Part shown: positions 34,036 through 43,400 of the stretch, in pieces | Layout of the letters: each line of letters opens with the position of its first letter | Position numbering within the stretch: position 1 is the first letter of the stretch | Assembly (NCBI RefSeq): GCF_016648105.1 | Contig: NZ_JACVVE010000021.1 | Coordinates: 45,827 to 109,826, forward strand | Length of the DNA stretch: 64,000 nt | Source: Pseudomonas sp. S31 | Lineage (GTDB): Bacteria > Pseudomonadota > Gammaproteobacteria > Pseudomonadales > Pseudomonadaceae | Reading direction: 5' to 3' | The notes under the pieces: model-generated | What the model was told of the DNA's origin: nothing | Seen by the model: the letters and a program-made list of their open reading frames with translations, nothing else | The model's database searches: none | Translations under genes and position numbers: made by a program

Positions 34036-34569
34036 CTATCGACCACGCCGCAGCGGCCCCGGCCACATGCTGCGCAGCACGCCATCCCGGCGCACCCAGG
34101 CGTGCATCAGGGCGGCGCCCAGGTGGACCAGGATGGTGGCGAACAACAGGTAACCGGCCCAGCCGTGTGCACCTCTCAGGATGGCATACAGGTGCAGGTC
34201 GTGCGGGGCGATGGCGGGCAGTTGCAGCGGACGCGGATAACCGCCTGCCGACAACATCGCCCAGCCCAGCAGCGGCATGGCCAGCATCAGGCCATACAGC
34301 AGCAGGTGCGAGGCGCCGGCGGCAAACCGCTGCAATGCGGGCAGTTCCGCGGGCAGCGGTGGATGCGGCAGGGCCAGGCGCAGGCCGATGCGCGCCACGA
34401 CCAGCACCAGCAGCGCCAGGCCTATGGCCTTGTGCAGGGGGAGCAGCCAGGTGTGGCGGGGCGACAGGTCGCCGACCATGCTCACGCCGATGAACAGCAT
34501 GGCCAGGATCAACAGCGCCATCAGCCAGTGCAGCAGCCGCGCGGCGGGGTGGAAGGCTTGGGGTTTCAT
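34036..34569 (-). CDS. cytochrome b561 family membrane protein
   Basis: A 177-residue, four-helix cytochrome b561 of the YodB/YceJ kind. Heme-ligand histidines are in helix 1 (HPAARLLHWLMALLI), helix 2 (LLPLHKAIGLALL) and the last two helices (HDLHLYAILRGAHGWAGYLL, ATILVHLGAALMHAW). It would carry electrons across the inner membrane, presumably from quinol, to the exported peroxidase encoded just upstream; the 4-bp ATGA overlap with that gene supports a joint function. The direct electron route is inferred. Confidence 0.88.
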   Translation of the reverse strand: MKPQAFHPAARLLHWLMALLILAMLFIGVSMVGDLSPRHTWLLPLHKAIGLALLVLVVARIGLRLALPHPPLPAELPALQRFAAGASHLLLYGLMLAMPLLGWAMLSAGGYPRPLQLPAIAPHDLHLYAILRGAHGWAGYLLFATILVHLGAALMHAWVRRDGVLRSMWPGPLRRGR

Positions 34570-35612
34570 GGGCGGGCTCCGGTTTTCAGCGACTCGCGGC
34601 TGCGGCGGTTGAACGATTCCGAGTAGGCAGCCGAGCGTGCCGCGAGGATCGGGTCGGCGGACGGTTGGATGCCACTGGGCAGGATCAGCGGGTCGAAGTT
34701 CAGGTCGCGGCAGGCACCTTGTTCGGGCCCATCGACCCGCTCCAGCACCAGGGTGCCGGCATCGACGCTGCGGCGCTCGCTCGGCCAGGGGCGGGCCGGA
34801 TCGTCGATGGCATCAGCGGGCTCGCCGAGAATCAGGCGCAGGGTCCAGCGCAGCGGGCCTTGGGCCAGGCGCTGCTGCAGGTCGTGCTGGAGGAACTGCT
34901 TGTCGTCGACCTGGCCTGGCAGTGGCGTGAAGCCTGCCTGTGGTTCGAGTTGCCAGCGCACCGGGTGGGCGGCGCCTTGTGCGTCGATCAGGCGGAAGGC
35001 GTTGATGCTGTGGTATTGGGTGCTGGCGAAGCTGTCACTGGGCTTGTAGCTGGCGGCCCATTGGCGAAACGCCGCGCTTTCCGGGTGTGCGGCGAAAAAA
35101 GCCTGCAGCTTGGCCGGGTCCGGTTTGCGCGTGGCCGGGTCGGGCGCGCTGGCCAGCACCTGGTCGTAGAAGCCTTGCGGGGTACTCACCGCCAGCACGG
35201 GTGGGTTGTTCATGCCGGTACGCCAGACCTGGCCGTCGTCGCTGCTCAGTTCCAGCGCCAGGCTGCGCACCGGCACGCTGGTGTCCGGCGCGAAAGGGTT
35301 GGCGCCGCCGATGGCGAAGCGGCCGATCACCGGCACCCGTGCCTGGCTGAACACCCGTGCGGTAGACAGTGCGGCGGCCTGCCCGCTGGCCTGGAAGTAG
35401 CCGCTGACGCACAGGCCCTTGGCGTGGTTCTTGCGGTAGCCAGGGTGATGGCCGGCTTGGGCCTCGAATGTGTCGATGATGCGTTTCGGCGTCAGCGTGG
35501 GGCCGCCGAGCCAACCGGCGGCATAGGCGAAGGCGCCGCCCAGCGCCACCAGGGTCGCGCCGATCGCGCCTAGGCGCAGGGCCTTGGGCTGGCCGTGCAG
35601 GGGAGCTTTCAT
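34566..35612 (-). CDS. catalase-related heme peroxidase (SrpA-like)
   Basis: A 348-residue small catalase-fold protein, shorter than classical catalases. The N-terminus has an uncleaved or signal-type hydrophobic segment (about 13-33), placing it in or beyond the inner membrane. Heme-site residues are visible: Arg60 and distal His63 (RKNHAKGLCVSG), Asn135/136 (GMNNPPVLAV) and proximal Arg326 with Tyr330 (RSAAYSESFNRR). Relatives act as organic or hydrogen peroxide peroxidases rather than strong catalases. It is the first gene of a pair with cytochrome b561 and is divergent from an ECF sigma gene that probably controls it. Confidence 0.88.
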   Translation of the reverse strand: MKAPLHGQPKALRLGAIGATLVALGGAFAYAAGWLGGPTLTPKRIIDTFEAQAGHHPGYRKNHAKGLCVSGYFQASGQAAALSTARVFSQARVPVIGRFAIGGANPFAPDTSVPVRSLALELSSDDGQVWRTGMNNPPVLAVSTPQGFYDQVLASAPDPATRKPDPAKLQAFFAAHPESAAFRQWAASYKPSDSFASTQYHSINAFRLIDAQGAAHPVRWQLEPQAGFTPLPGQVDDKQFLQHDLQQRLAQGPLRWTLRLILGEPADAIDDPARPWPSERRSVDAGTLVLERVDGPEQGACRDLNFDPLILPSGIQPSADPILAARSAAYSESFNRRSRESLKTGARP

Positions 35613-35645
35613 GGCAAGTGTCCATTGCAGTGAAGGTGCCGGTAC

Positions 35646-35670
35646 GACGCGGCAGGGGAAAACTTATTCC
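35646..35670 (-). promoter_or_regulatory. ECF-type promoter of the peroxidase operon
   Basis: Minus strand GGAATA (35670-35665), 15-base spacer, CGTC (35649-35646). The same two boxes with the same spacing are found on the plus strand 7 bp away, in front of the sigma gene. Confidence 0.7.
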
Positions 35671-35677
35671 AACATCG

Positions 35678-35702
35678 GGAATAGATTTCCCGCTCGGGCG
35701 TC
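35678..35702 (+). promoter_or_regulatory. ECF-type promoter of the sigma/anti-sigma operon
   Basis: GGAATA (35678-35683), 15-base spacer, CGTC (35699-35702), 41 bp before the sigma gene ATG. Identical boxes and spacing to the divergent promoter suggest one autoregulated regulon. Confidence 0.7.
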
Positions 35703-35743
35703 TGCCTCTTACACTGACCCCACCCAGAGGCCGGAACCCTGCC

Positions 35744-36265
35744 ATGCATGATCTGGATGACACCCAGTGGCGCGAGCTGCTGCAACGCCTGCGCCGCTTC
35801 GCCTTGTGGCTGACCCGCGATGGCGGCAGCGCCGACGACCTGGTCCAGGCCACGGTCGAGCGGGCCTTGAGCCGCAGCGGCCAGCAGCGTGACGCCGAGG
35901 GGCTGCGCGCCTGGCTGTTCACCATCCTTTATCGGCTGTTTCTCGACAGCAAGCGCCGTGAACGCCTGCATGCCCGCTGGTTGTCCTGGTTTGGCCGCGC
36001 CGATGCCGGCAGCGAACCGCTGGGCAGCGACACCGAAAGCATCGTCATGGCCCAGGCCGACCTGCAGGCCTTCGCTCGGCTGAACACCGAGCAGCGTGCG
36101 CTGCTGCTGTTGGTCAGCGTAGAGGGGCTGAGCTACAAGGAGGCCGCCCAGGCCCTGGGCATTCCCATTGGCACGGTGATGTCGCGCCTGTCGCGCGCCC
36201 GCGCCGCGTTGCGTGAACTGACCGAGGGCAGTCCGCCGCCCCCGGCCTTGCGGAGGCTGAAATGA
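35744..36265 (+). CDS. ECF RNA polymerase sigma factor
   Basis: A 173-residue extracytoplasmic-function sigma factor. Region 2 spans about residues 10-75 (RRFALWLTRDGGSADDLVQA, AWLFTILYRLFLDSKRRER) and region 4 about residues 110-160 (LLLLVSVEGLSYKEAAQALG, PIGTVMSRLSRARAALRE). It would direct RNA polymerase to its own promoter and to that of the divergent catalase-like gene, which carry matching GGAATA-N15-CGTC motifs. Linkage of an ECF sigma with a catalase-like protein and cytochrome b561 is a known arrangement (ECF26-type); group membership is inferred from context. The ATG at 35744 is used instead of the open frame from 35618, which would cover both promoters. Confidence 0.9.
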   Translation: MHDLDDTQWRELLQRLRRFALWLTRDGGSADDLVQATVERALSRSGQQRDAEGLRAWLFTILYRLFLDSKRRERLHARWLSWFGRADAGSEPLGSDTESIVMAQADLQAFARLNTEQRALLLLVSVEGLSYKEAAQALGIPIGTVMSRLSRARAALRELTEGSPPPPALRRLK

Positions 36266-37014
36266 CACGCCTGATCCCCAGCGAGCACGAACTGCACGCT
36301 TATGTCGACGAGCGCCTGGACCCGGTGCGACGGGCCGAGGTGCAGGCCTGGCTGGCTGCCAACCCGCACGAGGCAGCGCGCATCGAGGCCTGGCGCAGCG
36401 ATGCCCGGCGCCTGCGTGCGGCGCTGGCCGGCATGGCCGAAACAGCGGGCGGCGATTCCCTCGATCTGGTCCGCCTGCGCCGCCAACTGCGCCTGCGTCG
36501 ACAGCGGCGCTGGGCCTCGGCGGCGGTCTTGCTGGTGGCACTGAGTGCCGGTGGGCTGGGGGGCTGGCAAGCCCGCGAAGCGACCCTGGCGGGCAGCGTG
36601 TTGCCCATGGCCGACGCGCTGCAGGCCCACAGGCTGTTTGCCGCCAGCCAGGCGCTGGACATCCAGGCCAGTGACCCGGTGCGCTTGCGCGCTTGGTTGG
36701 GCCAGCATTTCAGCCAGGTCGGCCCGTTGCCGGACCTGGGCGGTTATGGCTTCGAACCCGTCGGTGCGCGGCTGCTGAGCAACGAACAGGGGCCGGCCGC
36801 GCTGCTGGTGTTCCAGGACCGCCAAGGGCAGCGGATCAGCCTGTTCCTGCGCTCGCCAGGGGATCTGTTCCCGCGCATGCCCGAGGGGCAGCGGGTGGAT
36901 GGGCAACTGGAGGCGCGCTATTGGTCCCATGGCGCGTACAACTTCGCGTTGGTCAGTGCGGCGGACGATGCACGTGGGGCGGGGGTAGGGCAGGCGTTGC
37001 GCCTGGGGTTGTAG
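36262..37014 (+). CDS. anti-sigma factor, membrane-anchored
   Basis: A 250-residue protein with a cytoplasmic N-terminal domain (ELHAYVDERLDPVRRAEVQA, about 9-28, the anti-sigma helix pattern without the zinc cysteines), a single transmembrane segment near residues 78-97 and a periplasmic C-terminal domain. The start overlaps the sigma stop (ATGA), the usual coupling for a sigma/anti-sigma pair. It would hold the sigma factor inactive until a periplasmic signal, probably peroxide or redox stress given the regulated genes, releases it; the signal is inferred. Confidence 0.85.
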   Translation: MTRLIPSEHELHAYVDERLDPVRRAEVQAWLAANPHEAARIEAWRSDARRLRAALAGMAETAGGDSLDLVRLRRQLRLRRQRRWASAAVLLVALSAGGLGGWQAREATLAGSVLPMADALQAHRLFAASQALDIQASDPVRLRAWLGQHFSQVGPLPDLGGYGFEPVGARLLSNEQGPAALLVFQDRQGQRISLFLRSPGDLFPRMPEGQRVDGQLEARYWSHGAYNFALVSAADDARGAGVGQALRLGL

Positions 37015-37029
37015 CCCTCTACCGCGATG

Positions 37030-37055
37030 GCCCTATCGCCGCCAAGCGATAGGGC
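37030..37055. terminator. hairpin between convergent genes
   Basis: Perfect 10-bp stem GCCCTATCGC (37030-37039) with GCGATAGGGC (37046-37055) and a 6-base loop, between the anti-sigma gene (plus) and xthA (minus). No long T-run on either side. Confidence 0.6.
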
Positions 37056-37063
37056 TGTGGCAA

Positions 37064-37876
37064 TCAGCTCAGTTCCAGCCAGATCGGCGCATGGTCCGAT
37101 GGCTTTTCCATGCCGCGCAAGTCGTAGTCCACGCCTGCTGCCTTGACCCTCGGCAGCAACCCTTGCGAGGCCATGATCAGGTCGATGCGCAGGCCGCGCT
37201 TGGGCTCGTCCTCGAAGCCGCGGCTGCGATAGTCGAACCAGCTGAAACGGTCGGCCACTTCGGGGTGCAGGTGGCGGAAGCTATCGACGAGGCCCCAGCC
37301 CTTGAGGCGCTCCATCCACTCGCGTTCCTCGGGCAGGAAGCTGCACTTGCCCGTCTTGAGCCAGCGCTTGGCGTTGTCCGGGCCGATGCCGATGTCGCAG
37401 TCCTGGGGCGAAATGTTCATGTCGCCCATCACCAGCACTGACTGGTCGGCGCTGAACTGGCCTTCGAGCAGGGCCTGCAGGTCGCTGTAGAAGCGTTGCT
37501 TGGCCGGGAACTTGGTGGGGTGGTCGCGGCTCTCGCCTTGAGGGAAGTAACCGTTCATGACGGTGATCGGCTTGCCGTCGGCATCCTCGAAGGTGCCCCA
37601 GATGAAGCGGCGCTGGGCATCTTCTTCATCGCTCGCGAAGCCCTTGTGCAGCGCCAGAGGTGCCTTGCGCGAGAGCAGGGCGACGCCGTAGTGGCCTTTC
37701 TGGCCGTGGTAATGCACGTGGTAGCCCAGGGCCTGGACATCCGCCAGGGGGAACTGATCGTCACTGACCTTGGTTTCCTGCAGGCCGATCACGTCCGGCT
37801 GATGCTTGTCGATCAGCGCCGCCAACTGGTGTGGACGGGCGCGCAGGCCGTTGATGTTGAAACAGACGATCTTCAT
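37064..37876 (-). CDS. xthA: exodeoxyribonuclease III
   Basis: A 270-residue AP endonuclease/3'-5' exonuclease for base excision repair. The Mg-dependent endonuclease/exonuclease/phosphatase fold is clear: MKIVCFNINGLRA at the start, catalytic Glu34 (GLQETKVSD), Asp and Asn in GDMNISPQDCDIG (about 150-162), and the C-terminal SDHAPIW with the catalytic histidine. The length equals E. coli XthA. The start at 37876 is the family N-terminus; upstream open frame to 37918 is ignored. Confidence 0.95.
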   Translation of the reverse strand: MKIVCFNINGLRARPHQLAALIDKHQPDVIGLQETKVSDDQFPLADVQALGYHVHYHGQKGHYGVALLSRKAPLALHKGFASDEEDAQRRFIWGTFEDADGKPITVMNGYFPQGESRDHPTKFPAKQRFYSDLQALLEGQFSADQSVLVMGDMNISPQDCDIGIGPDNAKRWLKTGKCSFLPEEREWMERLKGWGLVDSFRHLHPEVADRFSWFDYRSRGFEDEPKRGLRIDLIMASQGLLPRVKAAGVDYDLRGMEKPSDHAPIWLELS

Positions 37877-38041
37877 GGCAAAGATGATCCCGGTAAAAGG
37901 CGCGATGCTAGCCGACATCGGCCCTCATCACCAGCATGGCGGCCGGTGAAGGTGGCTGCTAACGTGCTGATGGGGCTGAACGATGCGCTTTGGCGCGCCT
38001 CCAAGGCACTGTACCACCCCTTCCAAGGAGGATAGAGCGCA

Positions 38042-38692
38042 ATGCCCGACACCCATGCCCCACCTGCCACGGTCTGCCAGCTGGACGACGGTTTCAGCCG
38101 TGAGGCGCGTTCGCTGCTGTACAACGCGTACCGCCACGAGCCCACCTTTGCCTACCTGTTCGAGGCCCAGCGCCCGGGCTACGAGCGGCGCCTGCGTACC
38201 CTGGTGCGAGAATGGGTGCGCCAGCATTTTTACCTGCGATTGCCCGCCATCGGTTTGCTGGTCGATGACCGGCTCATCGCCCTGGCCCTGATCGTTCCAC
38301 CCCATCGACGCCTCGGCGTGGCCGACAGCTGGGCCTGGCGGCTGCGCATGATGCTTGGCGCGGGGCTGCGTTGCACCCGGCGCTACATGGACTACCAGGC
38401 GGCACTGGCCAGTTGCCTGCCCAGCGAGAAGGTGCATGTGCTGCCGCTGCTCGGCGTGCATCCTCAATTCCAGGGGCGGCAGTACGGCGAGCAATTGTTA
38501 CAAGCTGTGCACGATTGGTGCGCCGAGGACCCGAACACCCAGGGCGTGGTGCTGGACACTGGCAACGAGCATTACCTGGGGTTTTACCAGCGTCAGGGCT
38601 ATGAAGAAGTGGGCGAAATCGCAGTAGGCCCAATCCGAGAGCGGGTGTTCTTTCATCCGAATCCTGCGTCACCTAAATCTGCACATGCGTGA
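38042..38692 (+). CDS. GNAT family N-acetyltransferase
   Basis: A 216-residue GNAT protein. The acetyl-CoA binding region is VLPLLGVHPQFQGRQYGEQL (about residues 139-158, with the Q/R-x-x-G-x-G/A signature as QGRQYG), followed by VVLDTGNEHYLGFYQRQGYE typical of motif B. Substrate unknown. A strong AAGGAGG ribosome site precedes the ATG. It is followed at 43 bp by tamA on the same strand, but no functional link is evident. Confidence 0.85.
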   Translation: MPDTHAPPATVCQLDDGFSREARSLLYNAYRHEPTFAYLFEAQRPGYERRLRTLVREWVRQHFYLRLPAIGLLVDDRLIALALIVPPHRRLGVADSWAWRLRMMLGAGLRCTRRYMDYQAALASCLPSEKVHVLPLLGVHPQFQGRQYGEQLLQAVHDWCAEDPNTQGVVLDTGNEHYLGFYQRQGYEEVGEIAVGPIRERVFFHPNPASPKSAHA

Positions 38693-38734
38693 AGTTCGTC
38701 CAGGCCGCTCCCTTGAGCGCCTGGCTCTGGTAGC

Positions 38735-40486
38735 ATGCGCCGCATGACGTATTCAGGAAGACTGACCTGGGGCCTGGTTTTCTGGGTCGCCAGTTGTACC
38801 GCATGGGGCCAGAGCGAGTTGCTGGTGAAAGTCGCACCGTCCAACAAGGACCTCAAGGCCAATGTCGAAGGCTACATAGGAAGCCTGGGGGACCGCGACG
38901 AGGAGGCGCTGCTGCGCTTCAGCCGTGGGGCCGAGGAGCAGGCGCGCAAAGCCGCGCAGGCACTTGGCTACTATCAGGCGCGGATCGACACCGAGGTCAA
39001 GGCGCCCGCCAAGGCCGACGGTTCCCCCCAACTGATCATCCGCATCGAGCCCGGTGAGCCCGTGCGCTTGCGCAACGTCACCGTACGCGTCGAGGGGCCG
39101 GCCAGCGAGATGAGGGCCTTCCGCGTCCCCGACAGCCGAGCCCTGCGTGCCGGCGAGCAGCTCAACCATGGGGTGTACGAGGACGCCAAGCGGCTGATCC
39201 AGAACCAGGCCTCGCGCTACGGTTTCTTCAATGGCCGCTTCAGCCAGCAACGCCTGGCCGTCGACCCCCAGGCCGGCGTCGCCGACATCGAGCTGGTCTA
39301 CCAGAGCGGGCCGCGCTTCCACCTGGGCGCCGTGCACTTCGGTGGCGATACCCCACTCGACGAAGACCTGCTGCAACGCATGGTGTCGTTCAAGCCCGGC
39401 ACCCCCTACGATTCGCAACTGATCGCCGAGCTCAACAACGACCTGCAGTCCAGTGGCTATTTCGACGGCGTGCGCGTGGACGCGGCGCCTACCACCGCAG
39501 TGGGCGAGGAAATTCCGGTGGACGTTCGCCTGGAAAGCCGCAAGCCCCGCACCATGGGCCTGGGCCTGGGCTTCTCGACCGACGTGGGGCCACGCGGAAA
39601 GGCCAACTGGACCCGCCATTGGGTCAACCCGCAAGGTCACAGCTACGGCTGGGAGACGGAACTGTCGGCGCCGCGGCAGAACGTCGGGCTCTGGTACGAC
39701 ATTCCCCTCGATCCGCCACTGACCGACAAGCTGCGTTTCGCCGGGGGCTACCAGTACGAGGAAATCGCCGGCACCGACACCCTCAGCAAGCTGCTCACCG
39801 TCGGGCCCGAGTGGCACAGCAAGTTGCCCAGCGGCTGGCAACGGGTGATATCGTTGAAGTACCAGCGCGAGGAATACCGCCTGGGGGATGATTCGGGGCT
39901 GAGCAACCTGCTGATGCCGGGGGTGAGCTTCTCCTACCTGCGCAGTGACAACCGCATCGACCCGCACAACGGCTACCGGCTGCAGTTCGACCTGCAGGCG
40001 GCCAAGGAAGGGCTGGTGTCCGACACCAACCTGCTGCATGGCAACGTCCTGCTCAGGGGCCTGACCACCCTGGGTCGTAACCACCGATTCCTCGGACGGG
40101 TGCAGTTCGGTGGCAGCGCGACCAATGGCTACAAGAACAACATCCCGCCTTCGCTGCGCTTCTTCGCCGGTGGCGACCAGAGCGTGCGTGGCTACGACTA
40201 TCAGACCCTGTCGCCGAAGAACAGCGATGGCGACCGAATCGGCGGTCGCTACCTGGTCGCCGGTAGTGTCGAGTACCAGTATTCGCTGGCCGAGAAGTGG
40301 CGCGTGGCGACTTTCATCGACCAGGGCAATGCCTTCAATACGCTGGAACTGCCCAGCCTCAAGACCGGCGTCGGCATCGGCGTGCGCTGGGTGTCGCCGG
40401 TGGGGCCGCTGCGCCTGGACCTGGCCCACGCGCTCGATGACGATGGCGGTTTCCGCCTGCACTTCTCCATGGGGCCAGAGCTGTGA
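38735..40486 (+). CDS. tamA: translocation and assembly module outer-membrane protein TamA
   Basis: A 583-residue Omp85-superfamily protein with a signal peptide (about 1-25), three POTRA domains (about 27-265) and a C-terminal 16-strand barrel (about 270-583). Landmarks are the POTRA-type GYYQARIDTEVKA and YGFFNGRF, and in the barrel the Omp85 RGY motif (DQSVRGYDYQTLSP, near residue 485). With TamB it helps insert autotransporters and other barrels in the outer membrane. Its stop overlaps the tamB start (TGATG). The start could also be the ATG at 38744. Confidence 0.93.
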   Translation: MRRMTYSGRLTWGLVFWVASCTAWGQSELLVKVAPSNKDLKANVEGYIGSLGDRDEEALLRFSRGAEEQARKAAQALGYYQARIDTEVKAPAKADGSPQLIIRIEPGEPVRLRNVTVRVEGPASEMRAFRVPDSRALRAGEQLNHGVYEDAKRLIQNQASRYGFFNGRFSQQRLAVDPQAGVADIELVYQSGPRFHLGAVHFGGDTPLDEDLLQRMVSFKPGTPYDSQLIAELNNDLQSSGYFDGVRVDAAPTTAVGEEIPVDVRLESRKPRTMGLGLGFSTDVGPRGKANWTRHWVNPQGHSYGWETELSAPRQNVGLWYDIPLDPPLTDKLRFAGGYQYEEIAGTDTLSKLLTVGPEWHSKLPSGWQRVISLKYQREEYRLGDDSGLSNLLMPGVSFSYLRSDNRIDPHNGYRLQFDLQAAKEGLVSDTNLLHGNVLLRGLTTLGRNHRFLGRVQFGGSATNGYKNNIPPSLRFFAGGDQSVRGYDYQTLSPKNSDGDRIGGRYLVAGSVEYQYSLAEKWRVATFIDQGNAFNTLELPSLKTGVGIGVRWVSPVGPLRLDLAHALDDDGGFRLHFSMGPEL

Positions 40487-43400
40487 TGCGTGTCGTCAAA
40501 TTCATCCTGCTGCCGCTGTTGGCCGTGCTGCTGCTGGTGGTGTTGGTCGTGGTCGCGCTGCTCGGCAGCGAAGGCGGCAGCCGCTGGGTGCTGGGCCAGG
40601 TGCCGGGGCTGGAGGTCAGCGATTTTCAGGGCCACCTGGGCGGCAGCTGGCAAGCCAGCCGGCTGATCTGGAACAGTGGCGGCAACCAGGTCGAGCTGCA
40701 GCAACCACAGTTGGCCTGGTCGCCGGCCTGCCTGCTGCGCGCGACCCTGTGCGTGGAGCGCCTGCAGGCGCAACGTATCGACATGGCCTTCGCGCCCAGC
40801 GATCAGCCAGCCGAACCCGGCCCGGTACTGTTGCCGGCCTTGCGCCTGCCGGTGGCCATCGAGCTGGGTGAAGTCAAGGTGGGCCAGTTGCGTCTGGATG
40901 GCAGCGACCTGCTGGGCGACCTGCAATTGGTCGCGCGCTGGACTACCAGCGGCATGCGCATCGACAGCCTGCAACTGCAGCGCGACGACTTGCACGTGGA
41001 CCTGCACGGCGACCTGCAACCCGAGGGCGACTGGCCGCTGCAACTGGAAGGCAACGTGCAGCTGCCGGCAGTGGAGGGGCAGGCCTGGCAACTGGCCTTG
41101 ACCGCCACGGGGGCGCTGCAGAAGACTTTGAACCTGCAGGCCACCAGCAGCGGTTATCTGCAAGCCCGGCTGGACGGCGAGGTGCAGGCGCTGGCCGAGC
41201 ACCTGCCGGCCAAGCTGCATATCCGCAGCGATGCGTTCAAACCGAGCGCGACGCTGCCGGACACCTTGCAGTTCAATGAGCTCAAGCTCGATGCCGAAGG
41301 CGACCTGCTCAAGGGTTACCGGCTCGCGGGCACGGCCAGCCTGCCTGCCGAGCAGTCGCCCGTGGCGCTGGTGTTGGCCGGACGGGTCGATGCCAAGGGC
41401 GCGCGCCTCGATGCGCTGGACCTCAGCGCCAGCGAAACCCAGCGCCTGAGCCTGACCGCCAGCGCCGACTGGCAGAATGCGCTGACGGCACAGGCCAGCA
41501 TGTCCTGGCGGGACTTCCCCTGGTTGCGCCTGTACCCACTGGAGACGCCGCCCGAAGTCACCCTCAAGCGCCTCGACGCCCAGGTGCAGTACCTCGACGG
41601 CAAGTACCAAGGTACGTTCGCCGGCGACCTCGACGGGCCGGCGGGCGCGTTCAGCGTGGCCAGCCCGTTCGACGGCGACCTGGAGCAGGTGCGCCTGCCG
41701 CAGCTTGCCCTGACCGCAGGCCAGGGCAAGGCCGCCGGCGCCGTTGCGCTGCGTTTCGCCGACACCCTGGCCTGGGATGTCGATGTGCAGCTGTCCGCGC
41801 TGGACCCAGCCTACTGGCTCGCCGAACTGCCGGGCACGCTGGCCGGGCCGTTGCGCAGTAAAGGTGAACTCAAGGGCGACCGCCTGACCCTCGATGCGCA
41901 GCTAGACCTCAAGGGCCGCCTGCGCGGCCAGCCAGCGGTGCTCAAGGTCGACGCCAAGGGGGCGGACCAGCAATGGACGCTGGGGGCACTGGCCGTGCAA
42001 CTGGGGGACAACCGCATCAATGGCAGCGGTAGCCTGCAGCAGCGCCTGGCCGGCCGTATCGACCTCGACCTGCCGCGCCTCGGGCAACTGTGGCCTGGGT
42101 TGCAAGGGCAGGTAAAAGGTCGACTCGACGTCGCCGGCACGCTCAAGGCGCCGCAAGGTACGTTGACCCTGCAAGGCCAGCAGGTTGCCCAGGCCGAGAA
42201 CCGCATCCAGCGCCTCGCCCTGGATGCGCGCCTGGACAGCACCCAGCGTGGGGTCATCGACCTGACGGCCAGCGGTATCCGCTTGGGTGAAACACCCTTG
42301 GGCACGCTGCAGGCCAACGGCAAGGGCGATATCCGCCAGCAGGCCCTGACCCTCGGTCTCGACGGCCCGCAGCTCAAGTTGAACCTGGCACTCGATGGCC
42401 AACTGAACCAGGGCGACTGGCGCGGTCGCCTGGCCAGTGGCCGGATCCAGGCCGGCGGCCAGGACTGGCAGTTGCAGGCCCCGGCGCGCTTGCAGCGGCT
42501 GGCAAGCGGGCAGCTGGATTTCGGCGCCCACTGCTGGCGCTCCGGCCAGGCCAGCCTGTGTGGCGACGACCAGCGCCTGGCGCCGGAGCCGCGCTTGCGT
42601 TACCACCTCAAGCAGTTCCCGCTGGACAGCCTGGCGCAGTGGCTGCCCAAGGACTTCGCCTGGCAGGGCGTGCTCAACGCCGACATCAACCTCGACATCC
42701 CGGACAGTGGCCCGAAGGGCACACTGGTCGTGGATGCCAGTGGCGGTACCTTGCGGGTGCGCGACAAGGGCCAGTGGCTCGATTTTCCCTATCAGACCCT
42801 GCGCCTGGACAGCACCCTGGCGCCACGCCGGGTCGACACGCGCCTGGTATTCCGAGGCGAGCGGCTCGGCGAACTGAACCTCGATACCCGTCTCGACCCG
42901 CTGGGCAAGGACAAACCGTTGAGCGGCGACTTCCGCCTGGCGGGCCTGGACCTGTCGATCGCCCGACCATTCGTGCCGATGGTCGAGCGCCTGACCGGCC
43001 AGCTCAATGGCAGCGGCCGCTTGTCCGGTACCTTGCTTGCGCCGCAGATCAACGGCAACCTGGCCTTGACCGGTGGCGAGATCAGTGGCGCGGAGCTGCC
43101 GGTGAGTTTCGAGGGGTTGTCGTTGCAGGCCTTGATCGCCGGTGAGCGGATCCAGCTCAACGGTGGCTGGCAGAGCGGGGCGACCGGCCGTGGCCAGCTG
43201 TCCGGCGAGATGACCTGGGGCCAGGCCCTGGCCATGGACCTGCGCTTGCAGGGCCAGCGCCTGCCGGTCACGGTCGAGCCCTACGCTACGCTGGAGGCCT
43301 CGCCTGACCTGAGCGTGCGCCTGGTCGATGACAAGCTGGCGGTGACTGGCAAGGTGCGCATACCCAAGGGCGAGATCGTCGTGCGCGAACTGCCTCCATC

